From contig CYKH01001421.1 of the NCBI GenBank assembly GCA_001460835.1, positions 1 to 64,000 of the forward strand: DNA of 64,000 nt. The letters run 5' to 3'. Position numbers and translations under genes: made by a program. Each line of letters begins with the position of its first letter. Within the stretch, counting starts at the first letter, position 1. Shown one piece after another: positions 28,422 to 39,496 of the stretch. This DNA is from Bodo saltans. Taxonomy: Eukaryota; Euglenozoa; Kinetoplastea; Eubodonida; Bodonidae. The notes beneath the pieces were generated by a model, which searched no databases, was not told where the DNA came from, and saw nothing but the letters and a program-made list of their open reading frames with translations.

Positions 28422-31400
28422 ATGAAGGCTTATCGACTCAAAAAATCCACTCTGAAGGCAATGGATGCTAGCGAACATCCTCAACGTGGCGGTTATGAAC
28501 ACGCCCAGAACTGGAAGTCGCTGCTGACGCCTTCGGAACGAGAAAAATTTCCTGAGGGTTTGACACGCATTCCTCTAGAAGAAACACTCCTTCATTACCG
28601 CTGTCTGTTCTACTCCGAGGATTCAAACGGAAAAGACTCAACGATGCACCAACGGTATGCGTTGATGTTGTACCTGCAAACGAGAGAAACAAAGGTGCCT
28701 AACTGCCGTAGCAAGCAAGCGGATCACGTTGCGTTCCTGGCTAGGGAAAGTTTTGACTATGTTAGGCAAATTGTTTCTGCATCAAGTTTTAGCGTACGTC
28801 ACGCCGCCGCAGCTTTCCAGAACACAGAATGGGATCGAATATTAGAACTATATACTTCCTTCCGTTTATTTCAAGAGTCACGGAACCGTATTGAAGGAAT
28901 GCACTCGAGCTGGCCAATGCTAGACGGTGCACAAACTTTAGACGGAGGAGGTCGTCGAATTAGTGAGACGTTTCTCACGGAAGCGATTATCGAACCGACA
29001 ACTGGTACGCTTTCCGCCGATGAGATCAAAAAGCAGTCACTAGATGCTGGCGGCAAAGTTGTTCAAGTCCTCGACTACGTCTGCCACGTCGTGCGGCAAT
29101 TGATCCCTGCACACGTGTTTGTGCTGGGTGTTGTTCCAACTGACAACGAACTAGAGTATTTCGGTCTTCGTGACGAAAGTGTTGGCCTCTGCCAAGATGA
29201 CGTCTACCAAGTATTCTGCACCAAAAGTGAGCAGCGAGTTGATGCTGGACGGAAGATAATTCGTGCACTGAAGCGCGTTGGTATCGATGCGAACTGCGAT
29301 TTTGAAGACCTGAAAGCGGCGCGTGAGATGGGGTTCCGTGTGCACGCAATGTTGGTGAACCTGCGATTCAGCAAAGAACGTGCAGTGCGGTGCTTCGATG
29401 ACAATATAGAGTTCATCAACGCACTAGTGAACGTTTCTCTCGAAGAATCGGACGAGAGGCCATTGCTACAAACGTTTTTGGCCTTCATCGATAACATACA
29501 AGCATACATTCACAAATCTCATGCTTGGAAAGACACATACGACGAAAAACTCTCTGCGTTTCGTCGCGAGTGCACAAAAGGTGAGCCGATCCCAACGAAC
29601 GAAGCGTGCATTCATTTTGTGAATGCTTTCTTGATGGTGGACGCGCAGAAGTCAATTCAATCCGTTGTGAACGCAATTCTGGTCGACCATGTCAAGCAAG
29701 ACAAATCGCAGCAGCGCGAAATATTATTACAAGATCATTTGGACGTGTTCAAGACGTCGCTAAGCTATGATCTAGCGCAGCAGTACCATGACAAGGACCC
29801 TACCGTGATGAACCATCTTATCATTTTTGGAGAGCGATCTGACCAAATTCGTCATGCTCTCGCAACGGCGATGACTGTCATCTTCGATCAACTTCAAAAG
29901 TGCGCTCGGACGCTGGTACCCTGCTTGAAGAACGTGGCGGAAGATCAACCTACTATTCCCCTGCCCAGCGGACGACTGCAGCAATCTCAACCCCAACATG
30001 TTGCCCCTCACCTTCACGGAGGCTGCACCATCATTGACATTGGGTTTCGAAGTGACGGGTGCTACAAACCCGAGTACCGTCAAGGGCTCCTCACAATTGA
30101 ATTTTATCAAGGGGAAGAAGGTCCTTCACTTGACGAAGCCATTGTGGCAGTTGCTCAGCGGCAGTCAAACGCTCGCGTCTCCTGCGTGCGACTAGAAGGA
30201 TCTGCCTTGATAAGCAATGCCCGTTGCAGCATTACCGTCGAGTGCCAGCTGCCTCGCAATATCTCAGCTCAAGCGAAAAAAATTATTCGCTACGAGACCT
30301 TTGTCGATGGGATTAATATCTCTGTGGAGAATCCTGTCGCCATTGTAGCAGCAACGGACGATACAGAAGAGCTCTCAGCTCCAATCCCATTTACTCGAAT
30401 TGCCCAGTACGTCTCTGGGCTCAATTGGCGGAAGGAGAACCGTGGTGAACCAATCGCAGATAACGCCATACAAGTCGCTGCCGCTGTCGAGAAAGAGTAC
30501 GAATTGAAAGAAAAGAAGTTCGACTTCAATGTTTTCAACAGCTTGGTGTATCAATCAAGCACAGCGCTGCTCTACCACTTAGATCACGTACGTGATTGTA
30601 TCATCAGCAAATGGGAAAAGCACCTGAGTCTCTACACGCAAAGTGAGCTGTCAAAATGCCTTCTCGACCTGCTCACATCGCCTCACTCTCGGGTTCTGGC
30701 ACTCACTAACACTGAGCTGCATTTGGCAAAAAAAATTCTTGAAAAGCTTCAATTCGATGTCAGTTACATGTCGGTAGACAACCGCAGCTTTGTCACCATT
30801 CACAGCAAACTCGCGGAGCTCGCTGCAAAGCCATCCATTTCGTTTGTTCATTTCCAGATCCTAGGCCATCTTGATGATGTTAATGTCGAGCAGATCTGCA
30901 GGACAGTTAACAGGAGCGCAGTTCGAGTCCTGGTTGTCGCATCGCCTTCGACGCGGGAATTCTCGAAGGTGAGTTTGCACGATTGTGTCAACAAAACCTC
31001 TGCTGCTGTACTTGGCTTCCAAGTTTCGCGCACCGTTCCGTTCGTAGGCCCGCTTTTCGTCGCTACTGATACGAATGACAACGCTGTTACTCGCGGCGAA
31101 TTTCACTGCTCAGTGGAAACCTTTGTGAAACGATACGAAGACAGGCACGTCGTCGATTTTGTTAACAGTGTCTGCGACTCGCGAGCCCGAAATCCACTGA
31201 CAATTATTTGCCTTCGTGGGCGACAATTCGTGAGAATCCAAGACGCACACGACTTGCGAGCACGCTCGCAAGCAACGTTGACGCATTCACTTCGCCACAT
31301 CCTTGGTCAGCCTGAAAACGTCGTCGTAATTGTTGACAACATCACCACCGAGATATCCATCTTGACTCACAACGAGAAAACGGTGGATGCTCAAATTTTG

Positions 31401-34400
31401 TATGTGCCAAACCCCAGCCCGAATTCATTTGATGATCTTTTTCAGCCTACTGCAAACTCATCGACTTCAGTCCTATCCCCTGAGTGGGAGGATGTTCAGC
31501 GTGCCATGAGCGAAAACAGGCGAAAGTATGCGATCGATTTTACAGATTTTGTTTGCGTGGTCCCAGAGTGTGAATGGCTAGATCATCGAAGCCGTGTTCA
31601 GCTCTACCTTCAAGTCGTTTGGAACGTTCCACAATCTATCACCGATGCCGTAGCCAAGTCGATTCGCAATGTGATGTCCATGCCACTAACATCCACCGTC
31701 GTCCTGTCACGTGATTTGAACACCAACCAATCTGATGGTTCAGCCATTGAAATTGCTCCTTCATATTCAGAGATGGTGCAAGGTGGCTCAGTGATCCTCG
31801 GCGACGTTCTTCGAAGCAGTTTTTCCGCGAGGAGTGATATTCCCTGGAACACTTGTGAAGCTGTGTGGAGCATCGCCGCACCATTTTCATCGGCGAAGTT
31901 GACACAGATTCTTTCAGTCTATCCCTATCGATTACGGCTGCTCATGACGCTTGGTCCTTCTCTCTTCCATACCCTGACTGGTGTTGCGCTATTCATTGAT
32001 GATGTGCCCATGTCATGGGCCGCTGATGTGGCGGAGCGACTTTCAGTGTTTACTCGGCTTCAAAAGTATGGACAGCTCCCCCCAGATCGTCGCCTTGCAT
32101 CGCTGAGTGTGGTCAAATGGTTGTTCATCAGTCAAGGCTGGAATGATAAGATTGGTAAGAGTGAAAACATTGGTATCGAGGATCGCTTTGGCAAGCCGAT
32201 TGTAGCCATTGAATTTGGCGCCAATGATTTTATTGCGCTCGACCAAGAATCAATCGTCATGGATATTCTTGAGCACCAATCTCAATCCTCCATCTCAACT
32301 ACCACCGTGGTAGCCATGAGTCCAGCAACTCGGCATGGAATCGCACTGATGCTCGCAACGCTCGAAGGATCGATGGATCTCTTCACAAAACAACCACAAA
32401 TATTGGACTACTTTTTGCTGACCGAAGAACAGGGAGGTATCACCACACATGCCGCAAGAAATTTGATGGATACCCTTTTCGACCCCTCCCATGCAATGCT
32501 AATTGGAGCCCCCTTTCTCAACATTATCAAAGACGCGTCTCTTGTGAACGCAGCAGCGCTCCGCAAAGAAGTGCCAGGTGTCAACAATTTGTGGCTTTGG
32601 TGTCATAAAGAGGCGCGCACTGACGCGTTCGCTTTGGATGCCATCTTGGGGAAACTGAGCCGTAATGCTTGGGGATTACTCTTGGCAACCACCGCACCGG
32701 AAGACATCGGCGAGCTTCTCAAAATGCTGACCAAAAATGCACAGAGAAACAACATCACTATCGAGGAAGTCCTCAGCGAGTGTGCATCCTTTTCAGCTCA
32801 AACTGAAAGCGCGCTTGACTCTGTCGTTGTCGTTGTTCTTCAACACTGCGACAAGCTCAACAATGATACCGCTGCCCTTGCCGAATTGTGCCCGTCTCTC
32901 AACCACTTGTTTCAGATTCTCGAAGTAACAAATCAGCGTGATTGCTCCTCTTTAGATGCATTGCGCTTTGCGCGACCAGAAGACGATGATTCCTCAACTG
33001 CAACCTTCCCTCAGTTTCGAGTTGAACTGGAGGGGCCCGGCCATGTTCTTACATTCGCGTTGATGCAATTGTCGCTGTTTAGTGAAGATGCGAGTGACTC
33101 TCACTTTCTCGAGGCGGTTATTTTCTTTGGACGGTGCTTTTCGGTCAATGGACGTCGTCATCTGCTTCGCACTATCACAGAGCTACTGATTGATCTTTCT
33201 GCCGATGCACTTCCGTCAGGTATTCACAGACCGTCACATTTAGCTCTTCAAATAGCGGCGGCTGCGCTGTGGCTTCATTTGCCTACAGCCCCGTGCCCAT
33301 TGAGCACCGATTCTCATCTCGCACTAAAGAAAATGAAAGTGTTCTTGAGGATCGAGGGTGGCTTTGTTCAACTTCCCAATTTTCTCTTTCGTGACTGGAC
33401 CATCACGCAAAGGCAAGCAGCGTTCGATGAGCTCCGCGATGTTGCCTCCGTCTTCGTGTGCGTTGTAAAAACAGAATTCGAAATTGTTCCTCACATTGCA
33501 CTAGCATTGGTCGGATGGGACCATTACTTGCCGATGGCGTTCTTGCAATCTCTGCGGCAAAGTGGAGTTGTAGATTCTGCTCCGGAAGAATGTCACACGA
33601 ACATCGTCGTTCAACCACCAGGATTCCCAGCGTACCAGTTGATTTATTCCTTGAGGCCGTTGCCACAACAAATCGCCCACGATTTCTTTGCGGCTGGTCA
33701 GTATGCAGTCGACAACAAACCACAGTCATTCGACATTTCCCACGGCGTTTCAAGCGGACTCATTGAACGTAATCTCTCATTCTTGGTTCACATTGATTAC
33801 GGTCGTCGAGACGAGGAAGTTCCTGCAGCTTTGTGCATCATTTTGTGGCTGAAAGCCCTGGGATTATTCGCCAATTTATCGTCAGATGCCGAATGCGAAG
33901 CTGCTATTATCAATCTGGTGAAGGCGGACCAAAAAGACCTGATAGAAGAAGGCTTGAAAAAATTCAAGAATAATCAAGAACTTTCACGGCAGGGCGAAGT
34001 GTACGTTACTCGCACGACGTTTCCGTCGTTCATGGAGCTGCAAGTACTTCGCAAATCTGCACTACTACGTCTATTCGATCACACTTCCCTCGAAAGTGTT
34101 CTCTACACCATACAAACTCTCAGCTCTGTGCTGTGCATCCTTCCTCCTACGGATGGCCCCCGCTCCGCTCAACTTCTCCGTTACCGTGGGGAGCACCACT
34201 TGGCCGTGATGGTGCTCAAGGAGCGGAATGAAGGCGCGAAAGTCGCGAAGATGGCAACTGTGATGGAAATCATTGCATGCGAAGTTGGCTTTCGTCTTGG
34301 ACAATTATGGAAAACACTCACCGATCAAATGCAGCGAGTGAGCATCGCTCAAAGCGTCGTTAACGGACCATTTTCTCTCCTCAATGAAAGCACGGACAAA

Positions 34401-37400
34401 GCAACAAAAATGATGACGGTGATCGCCGATATCGCACTCAACCAGCTCGACGACGACCCTACAAACAGTGCACTTCTGTGCAGCGCTTTGACGCTTGCTA
34501 TTGGATTTCAAGATGAATCTGCGCGCCTTCACCTCTTGATACCCCTTTTCGCACTCATGGCTAGGAAGCATCTGCAGGTCGTCGACAATCATAACATTGG
34601 TGCTGTTAGACCTCGCCTTACCTCAAGGGTCGCCGCTGAGGTCCGATGGTGGCGTAGAGAGAACCTTCTGACCCTTGATACCTCGCTTGAGTGCGTTTTT
34701 AATGACGGTCCTTTTGTTGAGGACCCTTTGACGAATGTGACCTCATCCATTACTGAGGTAGCTGCCCTCAGTCCTTACGGTGGAAGGCTCAAGAATTTGG
34801 TAACCAGCGCACTCCCTCGTCGTAAATCCGAACGAATCCCACGTCGCTTTTCGTTGTTCCGCGATGTTAGTGTTACGACGAACAGAAACTCAAGTCAAGA
34901 GCACAGCACGGAATCGCTAAATGCATCAGCGGGTCATCTGGATCCAAATGATGATAGCAGCGGACAATTGTCCAGCCGGTTTTCCACTAACACAAATTTA
35001 GATGAAACCAACTTGCGCTCTGCTGTAATTGACGTATCGTCAATTCTAAAGCTCACCATCGCTCCTGAGAGTATCATCAGTGGTGGCAGCTTATCTCTGG
35101 CTGCGGGATTAGCGTGCGTGCTGACGCGTAGCCACTCTGGAGAGCTGAAAATAGAACCTCTAAAAGATATCCGAAAAAGCAATGGCGTCAATGCATCGAC
35201 AATGTGCTGCCATTTTGATAATTTCGGTGAGGCGTGGGAGTTCTGCCTCGCGCGGCGTGACCCCTCAACGCTCGTTGGACGTGGTTTCCTCCTCAGATCA
35301 TCACCCAGTGGAAACTGGCGTATGATCATTGGTTTGGACCACGAGAAGAAATACACTTCGCTGCGACCTTGGCATGCGTTGGCATTTCACTCGCTGATTG
35401 GTCTACCCTTGCAAGGTAAGGCTTCGGAAGGCGGAGGACCGCACCAACTGTTTGAATGGGTGTGCCGTCGAGTGTGCGCTGGACTTGAGAACCTTGGTGA
35501 AAACACGCAAGCTGATACTGTTCAACAAATGATCACAGCACTTGTGTCTTGCAGATGCGCAAAAAAGGAGCCGTTCTACGCCGCCATTTCTCAATTCTTG
35601 ACGAAGACCATTGCCGGGATCAGGAACTCTAATGGTAATGACGTGATTGAAAGTGCGATTTACGGGGCGTTTAACGCAATAAGCGACGCAGAACGAGCCG
35701 TGTTAGAAGAGTGCGAAGTCCTGGAGCCTATGTCCAAGGTTGTGCTGATAACTGCGCTTCGCAACTCTTTGCACTTCATCGCGTCACTTGATCATCATTT
35801 GCTATCGGATATCATCACACCAGGAGTTCAAGGAGCAAAGTCTCATGAAGCGACAAGAATATTTTTTGAAAGCCCGCTTTCAACTCGTGACTTGAAAAAT
35901 AGATTCTTTGAATTTCTTTTCCGAGAATGGAAAAGCAGTGAGCTCGTCACACGATTATCTGATCGACTACGACCAAATGCTCCTCCACTTGAGTACCCTT
36001 CGTTGCAAGGCTTTGCATCGTCGGCACTGCATTTCACTCAAAAGAAATCTGTCGATTCGACTATCGTCAATGGATCAGGTATTCAAACAGGAGATAAGTA
36101 CGACGTATTTTTTGCCGTTGCAGATGCGTACACCACTTCTGACCTTGCCTACATTCCGATTGAACGGAAAGAACGTTACAATCACTCCCGTGGTGCTCTC
36201 CTCGGTTTCATCATCCCCAAGCCCCTCATTTACCCTTCATCCAGTCATCCAGGTTCACTGCGACAAGCTAACGAAGCTCTGGTGGTTCAGTGGGTCCTGC
36301 AAGTTTTGCGTTCTCCCATCCTTCCTAATTGGAAAGAGTGGTTCCTACAACATCTGCGCCCACATGCTGTGTGGGTGCCGCCCATCTCAAACGATAAAGA
36401 ATGCTTTCAACATTTGGTGATAGTGCACCTTCTCGCGCTTCGGTGTGAACTGGGAAGTGCACGCGAAGTTCTCCTCGCGGCATTTGGCAAAGAGTTGCCA
36501 GCACACTGCGTACGATGCAACCGTGTGTACGGAGTGATAGCCATGTGGAACCCACCCGTCGCTGATTGGATAAACGAAGGGTATGATGTGAAGGAATACA
36601 CATTCGTCGATCTTCCTCAGGATGAAGAAGTATTTCGCACAATTATCGGGCAGTTTAATCCCCTGACATCCCATGTAGTGGTGCGAGGGTTCGACAAAGC
36701 TCCTATCAGCGACACGCTCCTTAAATGGCTTTGCGAATACACATTCCGATACCCTTGGCGATTTGTGGTGCTTGTGAACTGCGACACAACGATGAACCTT
36801 CCTGAAAACAGAGACCGTGTCACCAATCTCATACCTGCGCGAAAACGACGAATGGAAACCATCACACTCCCCATTAAAAAGGAGTACACAGATTGGGAAT
36901 CCATGATGAATTTCATTCCCCAAACTGGAACAGAAGCGTTTCAGTCATTGCGCTCCTGCAGCTGGTCAAAAGAAGTCGAAACGCTTCTCTTACATGTTCA
37001 ACCAAGCAACCCCAACCCCGCTGAGCGAATTCTTCTTATTCACCTCATTTCACCCCCTGGAGGTGGTAAATCTACGCTGATGCAAGATTTAGAGAGCCAC
37101 AAAGAGATTGGAAAATTTGTGCGTTTTGACTGCAGCGACGATCGGCTTGTTGAAGAGGCGCTTCAATCGCTGCTTATCGAAGCGCTCGTTGGAGTTCAAT
37201 CAGAGAGCGTTGTCCTTGTCGCTGACGAGTACCACATGCTCCCAGAGCGGAAGAAAATTGAGTTTATGCAATGGGCGGTGAAGATGTTGAAGAAAGTTAA
37301 AATTGTCATGATCGCTAATCGTGCCGATCCACTTGACAAGAAGCTCATTTCAGATGTACGCGAAGCTTTTCCGCAAAGCGCTCACAATATTAGGTGCATT

Positions 37401-39236
37401 GAGGGGCGAATATCCGCACTCAAAGTAAAAGAAGTGATCCACAAGACGTACAACCTCCTTACGGAAGACCAAGTCTCAAACCAAGCTAGGTCGTTCTACA
37501 CATTTCTTGCAACACTGAGAGGCATGCTAGGAGATGACGCAGTATCACTTCGAATGGAAGAACACTTCCCCAGAGTTGACAAGAATCAAAGAGTCAACAA
37601 AATCGAATTTGTCAAAAAGATGCAAGACAAGTTGCTGATGTTCGGTCTTGATTCCATTTCACGTATATTGAACGAATACGAGCAAATCACTGTCTCAATC
37701 GAAAAACAAACGTCAAACATGAGCGTCAACGATCGACGCATCAAAATTCGAGAGCTGTATCTCAGCAGCATTCGAAAAGGATCTGCAACGAGGCTATTAG
37801 TTTTCACTGCAATGCTCGTACCTTTGTTACTGTACGAAGAACCTCTTTTCGGTCCCAATCAACAAACAACGTTCGTGTGCGATCAAGCACTTTGCTATCG
37901 CGACGTTGTTGAGCTTACTGGAAATGCGCGCCGTGCCCCTGCGTCAGTGCGGCTCTTCTTATGGATTCACTATGTTCACATGTACGTTGGGATTGTCCTT
38001 CCTGAGGGTGATGCACCAGTGATATTCAACTTGCTGAGAAGGTTAAAGATGGTTGATTTCCCCGACTTTCCCATCCTTGAAGGTGAGAGCAGCCTCCGGT
38101 TCTATCCATTGGACGAGCAGAGAACTACTTTTGTTGACTACCACGATCTCACAGATTTGGATTGGATGTACCGAACACTTGCTCGGCGCGATTCCGTGAA
38201 CTGGATTGCTGTTGCGCGCACCTGGGAGCATACCCCTGTTACGGACAGCGAAAAGTTGTGCGCCATCATCGATCTGGCCGGATCAACGACTGTTTTTAAC
38301 GCCATGAGTCCATCAAACGTGTTGCAGTTGCTCAAAAGGAATCCAACGGGAACTTTTAAAGATGCTGTCGTTGCTGCATACCCAATAGATCGCATCATGG
38401 AAGAAATGAACGCCACCGAATCACCGTACTTCTTCGCAGCTTACTCAGATCTTGTGATGATCGACCCAACTGGAGATCAAGCCCCAAGCACTTTCGACAA
38501 ATTGGTGCTGTACCCTGGAAGTGGTCATCGCAAACCTACGATCGCAACAGCATTTCTCTTCTGGATATCTCAGCACGGATCCTTGGTTGCGTCCGTCCCA
38601 GGACAGTCCGTGGAACGCACTGAAATGATCGTTCGATTGATCTCAACGAAGTCTGAAATGCTCAATTTTAGCACACCGCAACACGCCGACTTGTGGCGAG
38701 GAAAATACCTTGCTCGGGCAGCTGATTTTTTTACCGAATCGGGCGAAGCATTAATTCCGATCGCACGAGCTGTCGAAATCGTGAAGGGAACCTCTACACA
38801 TCACAGGCTTCACGACAAGTGGCCACCCAATCTAAAACTCTTGCATCGAATCATGACGAGTTCAAACTCAATGCTAACAGATAGTGAAGCTACACACTTT
38901 TTGAAGCTTGGCGTTCTCAAGCAGTCCGGTGTCCCGAGCAGGCTTGTTGGAGCGTTGCTACAAGCCGAGCCGCCTGGGTGGCTCGACAAAGAGCATCAAC
39001 TCCAGCTCCTGGCGTGTGATATTCACATTCGGTGTTGCGACGTCAACAACGATGAAAAATTCGCCCTCAATGCTCGCCGGAACATCATCATTGGACTTCG
39101 AGCCATTCACGACAAGGCAAAAGAAGTGAAAATTCAGTACCATCCAATTCTCAATTTATACGAAGAACTTCAAAAGAGAGCTGACGGTACCACTATTGTG
39201 ACAGAAGGTCGTGCCATAGCACCACCAGTAATGTAA
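28422..39236 (+). CDS. Giant P-loop NTPase, family A copy 1, function unknown
   Basis: About 3604 residues. I recognise no named family. It aligns along its length with the next gene, so the two are tandem duplicates. The one clear catalytic region is near residue 2877: HLISPPGGGKSTLMQDL (Walker A), then RFDCSDDRLVEEALQSLL, then VVLVADEYHML (Walker B, about 2930) and IVMIANRADP (sensor-like). Upstream markers shared with the paralogue are ALALVGWDHYLP, YSLRPLPQQ, EAWEFCLARRDPSTLVGRGF, SDTLLKWLCEYTFRYPWR and NLPENRDRV. A beta-rich part at about residues 530-640 resembles a sandwich domain. A segment near 750-900 (VLALTNTELHLA, FVHFQILGHLDDV, VLVVASPSTREF) has the pattern of the RNF213 region after the AAA ring, a weak hint of kinship with the preceding gene. 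There is no TM segment, RING or signal peptide. ATG 28461 is an alternative start. Confidence 0.8.
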   Translation: MKAYRLKKSTLKAMDASEHPQRGGYEHAQNWKSLLTPSEREKFPEGLTRIPLEETLLHYRCLFYSEDSNGKDSTMHQRYALMLYLQTRETKVPNCRSKQADHVAFLARESFDYVRQIVSASSFSVRHAAAAFQNTEWDRILELYTSFRLFQESRNRIEGMHSSWPMLDGAQTLDGGGRRISETFLTEAIIEPTTGTLSADEIKKQSLDAGGKVVQVLDYVCHVVRQLIPAHVFVLGVVPTDNELEYFGLRDESVGLCQDDVYQVFCTKSEQRVDAGRKIIRALKRVGIDANCDFEDLKAAREMGFRVHAMLVNLRFSKERAVRCFDDNIEFINALVNVSLEESDERPLLQTFLAFIDNIQAYIHKSHAWKDTYDEKLSAFRRECTKGEPIPTNEACIHFVNAFLMVDAQKSIQSVVNAILVDHVKQDKSQQREILLQDHLDVFKTSLSYDLAQQYHDKDPTVMNHLIIFGERSDQIRHALATAMTVIFDQLQKCARTLVPCLKNVAEDQPTIPLPSGRLQQSQPQHVAPHLHGGCTIIDIGFRSDGCYKPEYRQGLLTIEFYQGEEGPSLDEAIVAVAQRQSNARVSCVRLEGSALISNARCSITVECQLPRNISAQAKKIIRYETFVDGINISVENPVAIVAATDDTEELSAPIPFTRIAQYVSGLNWRKENRGEPIADNAIQVAAAVEKEYELKEKKFDFNVFNSLVYQSSTALLYHLDHVRDCIISKWEKHLSLYTQSELSKCLLDLLTSPHSRVLALTNTELHLAKKILEKLQFDVSYMSVDNRSFVTIHSKLAELAAKPSISFVHFQILGHLDDVNVEQICRTVNRSAVRVLVVASPSTREFSKVSLHDCVNKTSAAVLGFQVSRTVPFVGPLFVATDTNDNAVTRGEFHCSVETFVKRYEDRHVVDFVNSVCDSRARNPLTIICLRGRQFVRIQDAHDLRARSQATLTHSLRHILGQPENVVVIVDNITTEISILTHNEKTVDAQILYVPNPSPNSFDDLFQPTANSSTSVLSPEWEDVQRAMSENRRKYAIDFTDFVCVVPECEWLDHRSRVQLYLQVVWNVPQSITDAVAKSIRNVMSMPLTSTVVLSRDLNTNQSDGSAIEIAPSYSEMVQGGSVILGDVLRSSFSARSDIPWNTCEAVWSIAAPFSSAKLTQILSVYPYRLRLLMTLGPSLFHTLTGVALFIDDVPMSWAADVAERLSVFTRLQKYGQLPPDRRLASLSVVKWLFISQGWNDKIGKSENIGIEDRFGKPIVAIEFGANDFIALDQESIVMDILEHQSQSSISTTTVVAMSPATRHGIALMLATLEGSMDLFTKQPQILDYFLLTEEQGGITTHAARNLMDTLFDPSHAMLIGAPFLNIIKDASLVNAAALRKEVPGVNNLWLWCHKEARTDAFALDAILGKLSRNAWGLLLATTAPEDIGELLKMLTKNAQRNNITIEEVLSECASFSAQTESALDSVVVVVLQHCDKLNNDTAALAELCPSLNHLFQILEVTNQRDCSSLDALRFARPEDDDSSTATFPQFRVELEGPGHVLTFALMQLSLFSEDASDSHFLEAVIFFGRCFSVNGRRHLLRTITELLIDLSADALPSGIHRPSHLALQIAAAALWLHLPTAPCPLSTDSHLALKKMKVFLRIEGGFVQLPNFLFRDWTITQRQAAFDELRDVASVFVCVVKTEFEIVPHIALALVGWDHYLPMAFLQSLRQSGVVDSAPEECHTNIVVQPPGFPAYQLIYSLRPLPQQIAHDFFAAGQYAVDNKPQSFDISHGVSSGLIERNLSFLVHIDYGRRDEEVPAALCIILWLKALGLFANLSSDAECEAAIINLVKADQKDLIEEGLKKFKNNQELSRQGEVYVTRTTFPSFMELQVLRKSALLRLFDHTSLESVLYTIQTLSSVLCILPPTDGPRSAQLLRYRGEHHLAVMVLKERNEGAKVAKMATVMEIIACEVGFRLGQLWKTLTDQMQRVSIAQSVVNGPFSLLNESTDKATKMMTVIADIALNQLDDDPTNSALLCSALTLAIGFQDESARLHLLIPLFALMARKHLQVVDNHNIGAVRPRLTSRVAAEVRWWRRENLLTLDTSLECVFNDGPFVEDPLTNVTSSITEVAALSPYGGRLKNLVTSALPRRKSERIPRRFSLFRDVSVTTNRNSSQEHSTESLNASAGHLDPNDDSSGQLSSRFSTNTNLDETNLRSAVIDVSSILKLTIAPESIISGGSLSLAAGLACVLTRSHSGELKIEPLKDIRKSNGVNASTMCCHFDNFGEAWEFCLARRDPSTLVGRGFLLRSSPSGNWRMIIGLDHEKKYTSLRPWHALAFHSLIGLPLQGKASEGGGPHQLFEWVCRRVCAGLENLGENTQADTVQQMITALVSCRCAKKEPFYAAISQFLTKTIAGIRNSNGNDVIESAIYGAFNAISDAERAVLEECEVLEPMSKVVLITALRNSLHFIASLDHHLLSDIITPGVQGAKSHEATRIFFESPLSTRDLKNRFFEFLFREWKSSELVTRLSDRLRPNAPPLEYPSLQGFASSALHFTQKKSVDSTIVNGSGIQTGDKYDVFFAVADAYTTSDLAYIPIERKERYNHSRGALLGFIIPKPLIYPSSSHPGSLRQANEALVVQWVLQVLRSPILPNWKEWFLQHLRPHAVWVPPISNDKECFQHLVIVHLLALRCELGSAREVLLAAFGKELPAHCVRCNRVYGVIAMWNPPVADWINEGYDVKEYTFVDLPQDEEVFRTIIGQFNPLTSHVVVRGFDKAPISDTLLKWLCEYTFRYPWRFVVLVNCDTTMNLPENRDRVTNLIPARKRRMETITLPIKKEYTDWESMMNFIPQTGTEAFQSLRSCSWSKEVETLLLHVQPSNPNPAERILLIHLISPPGGGKSTLMQDLESHKEIGKFVRFDCSDDRLVEEALQSLLIEALVGVQSESVVLVADEYHMLPERKKIEFMQWAVKMLKKVKIVMIANRADPLDKKLISDVREAFPQSAHNIRCIEGRISALKVKEVIHKTYNLLTEDQVSNQARSFYTFLATLRGMLGDDAVSLRMEEHFPRVDKNQRVNKIEFVKKMQDKLLMFGLDSISRILNEYEQITVSIEKQTSNMSVNDRRIKIRELYLSSIRKGSATRLLVFTAMLVPLLLYEEPLFGPNQQTTFVCDQALCYRDVVELTGNARRAPASVRLFLWIHYVHMYVGIVLPEGDAPVIFNLLRRLKMVDFPDFPILEGESSLRFYPLDEQRTTFVDYHDLTDLDWMYRTLARRDSVNWIAVARTWEHTPVTDSEKLCAIIDLAGSTTVFNAMSPSNVLQLLKRNPTGTFKDAVVAAYPIDRIMEEMNATESPYFFAAYSDLVMIDPTGDQAPSTFDKLVLYPGSGHRKPTIATAFLFWISQHGSLVASVPGQSVERTEMIVRLISTKSEMLNFSTPQHADLWRGKYLARAADFFTESGEALIPIARAVEIVKGTSTHHRLHDKWPPNLKLLHRIMTSSNSMLTDSEATHFLKLGVLKQSGVPSRLVGALLQAEPPGWLDKEHQLQLLACDIHIRCCDVNNDEKFALNARRNIIIGLRAIHDKAKEVKIQYHPILNLYEELQKRADGTTIVTEGRAIAPPVM

Positions 39237-39496
39237 GAGAAAAAAAAAGAGGAGACTGTGTTTGGCGCAAGGAAAAGAATTTGAAATGGGTCGTTCTAAG
39301 GAACCAATGGGCGAGAACTTATGAGCAGATTTAACCTAGGAATCCCCAAATCAATATCAATGCTGCAAATACTTTCTTTTTCTGAGGACCACTTCTGTTT
39401 TGGGTTGGATATAAGATCTTGGGGTTTTGATTATTGCTCTCAATAGGTGCGACGAGCCAAAAGGTTGACGCAAAACCAGGAAAAAAAGAAAAACAG

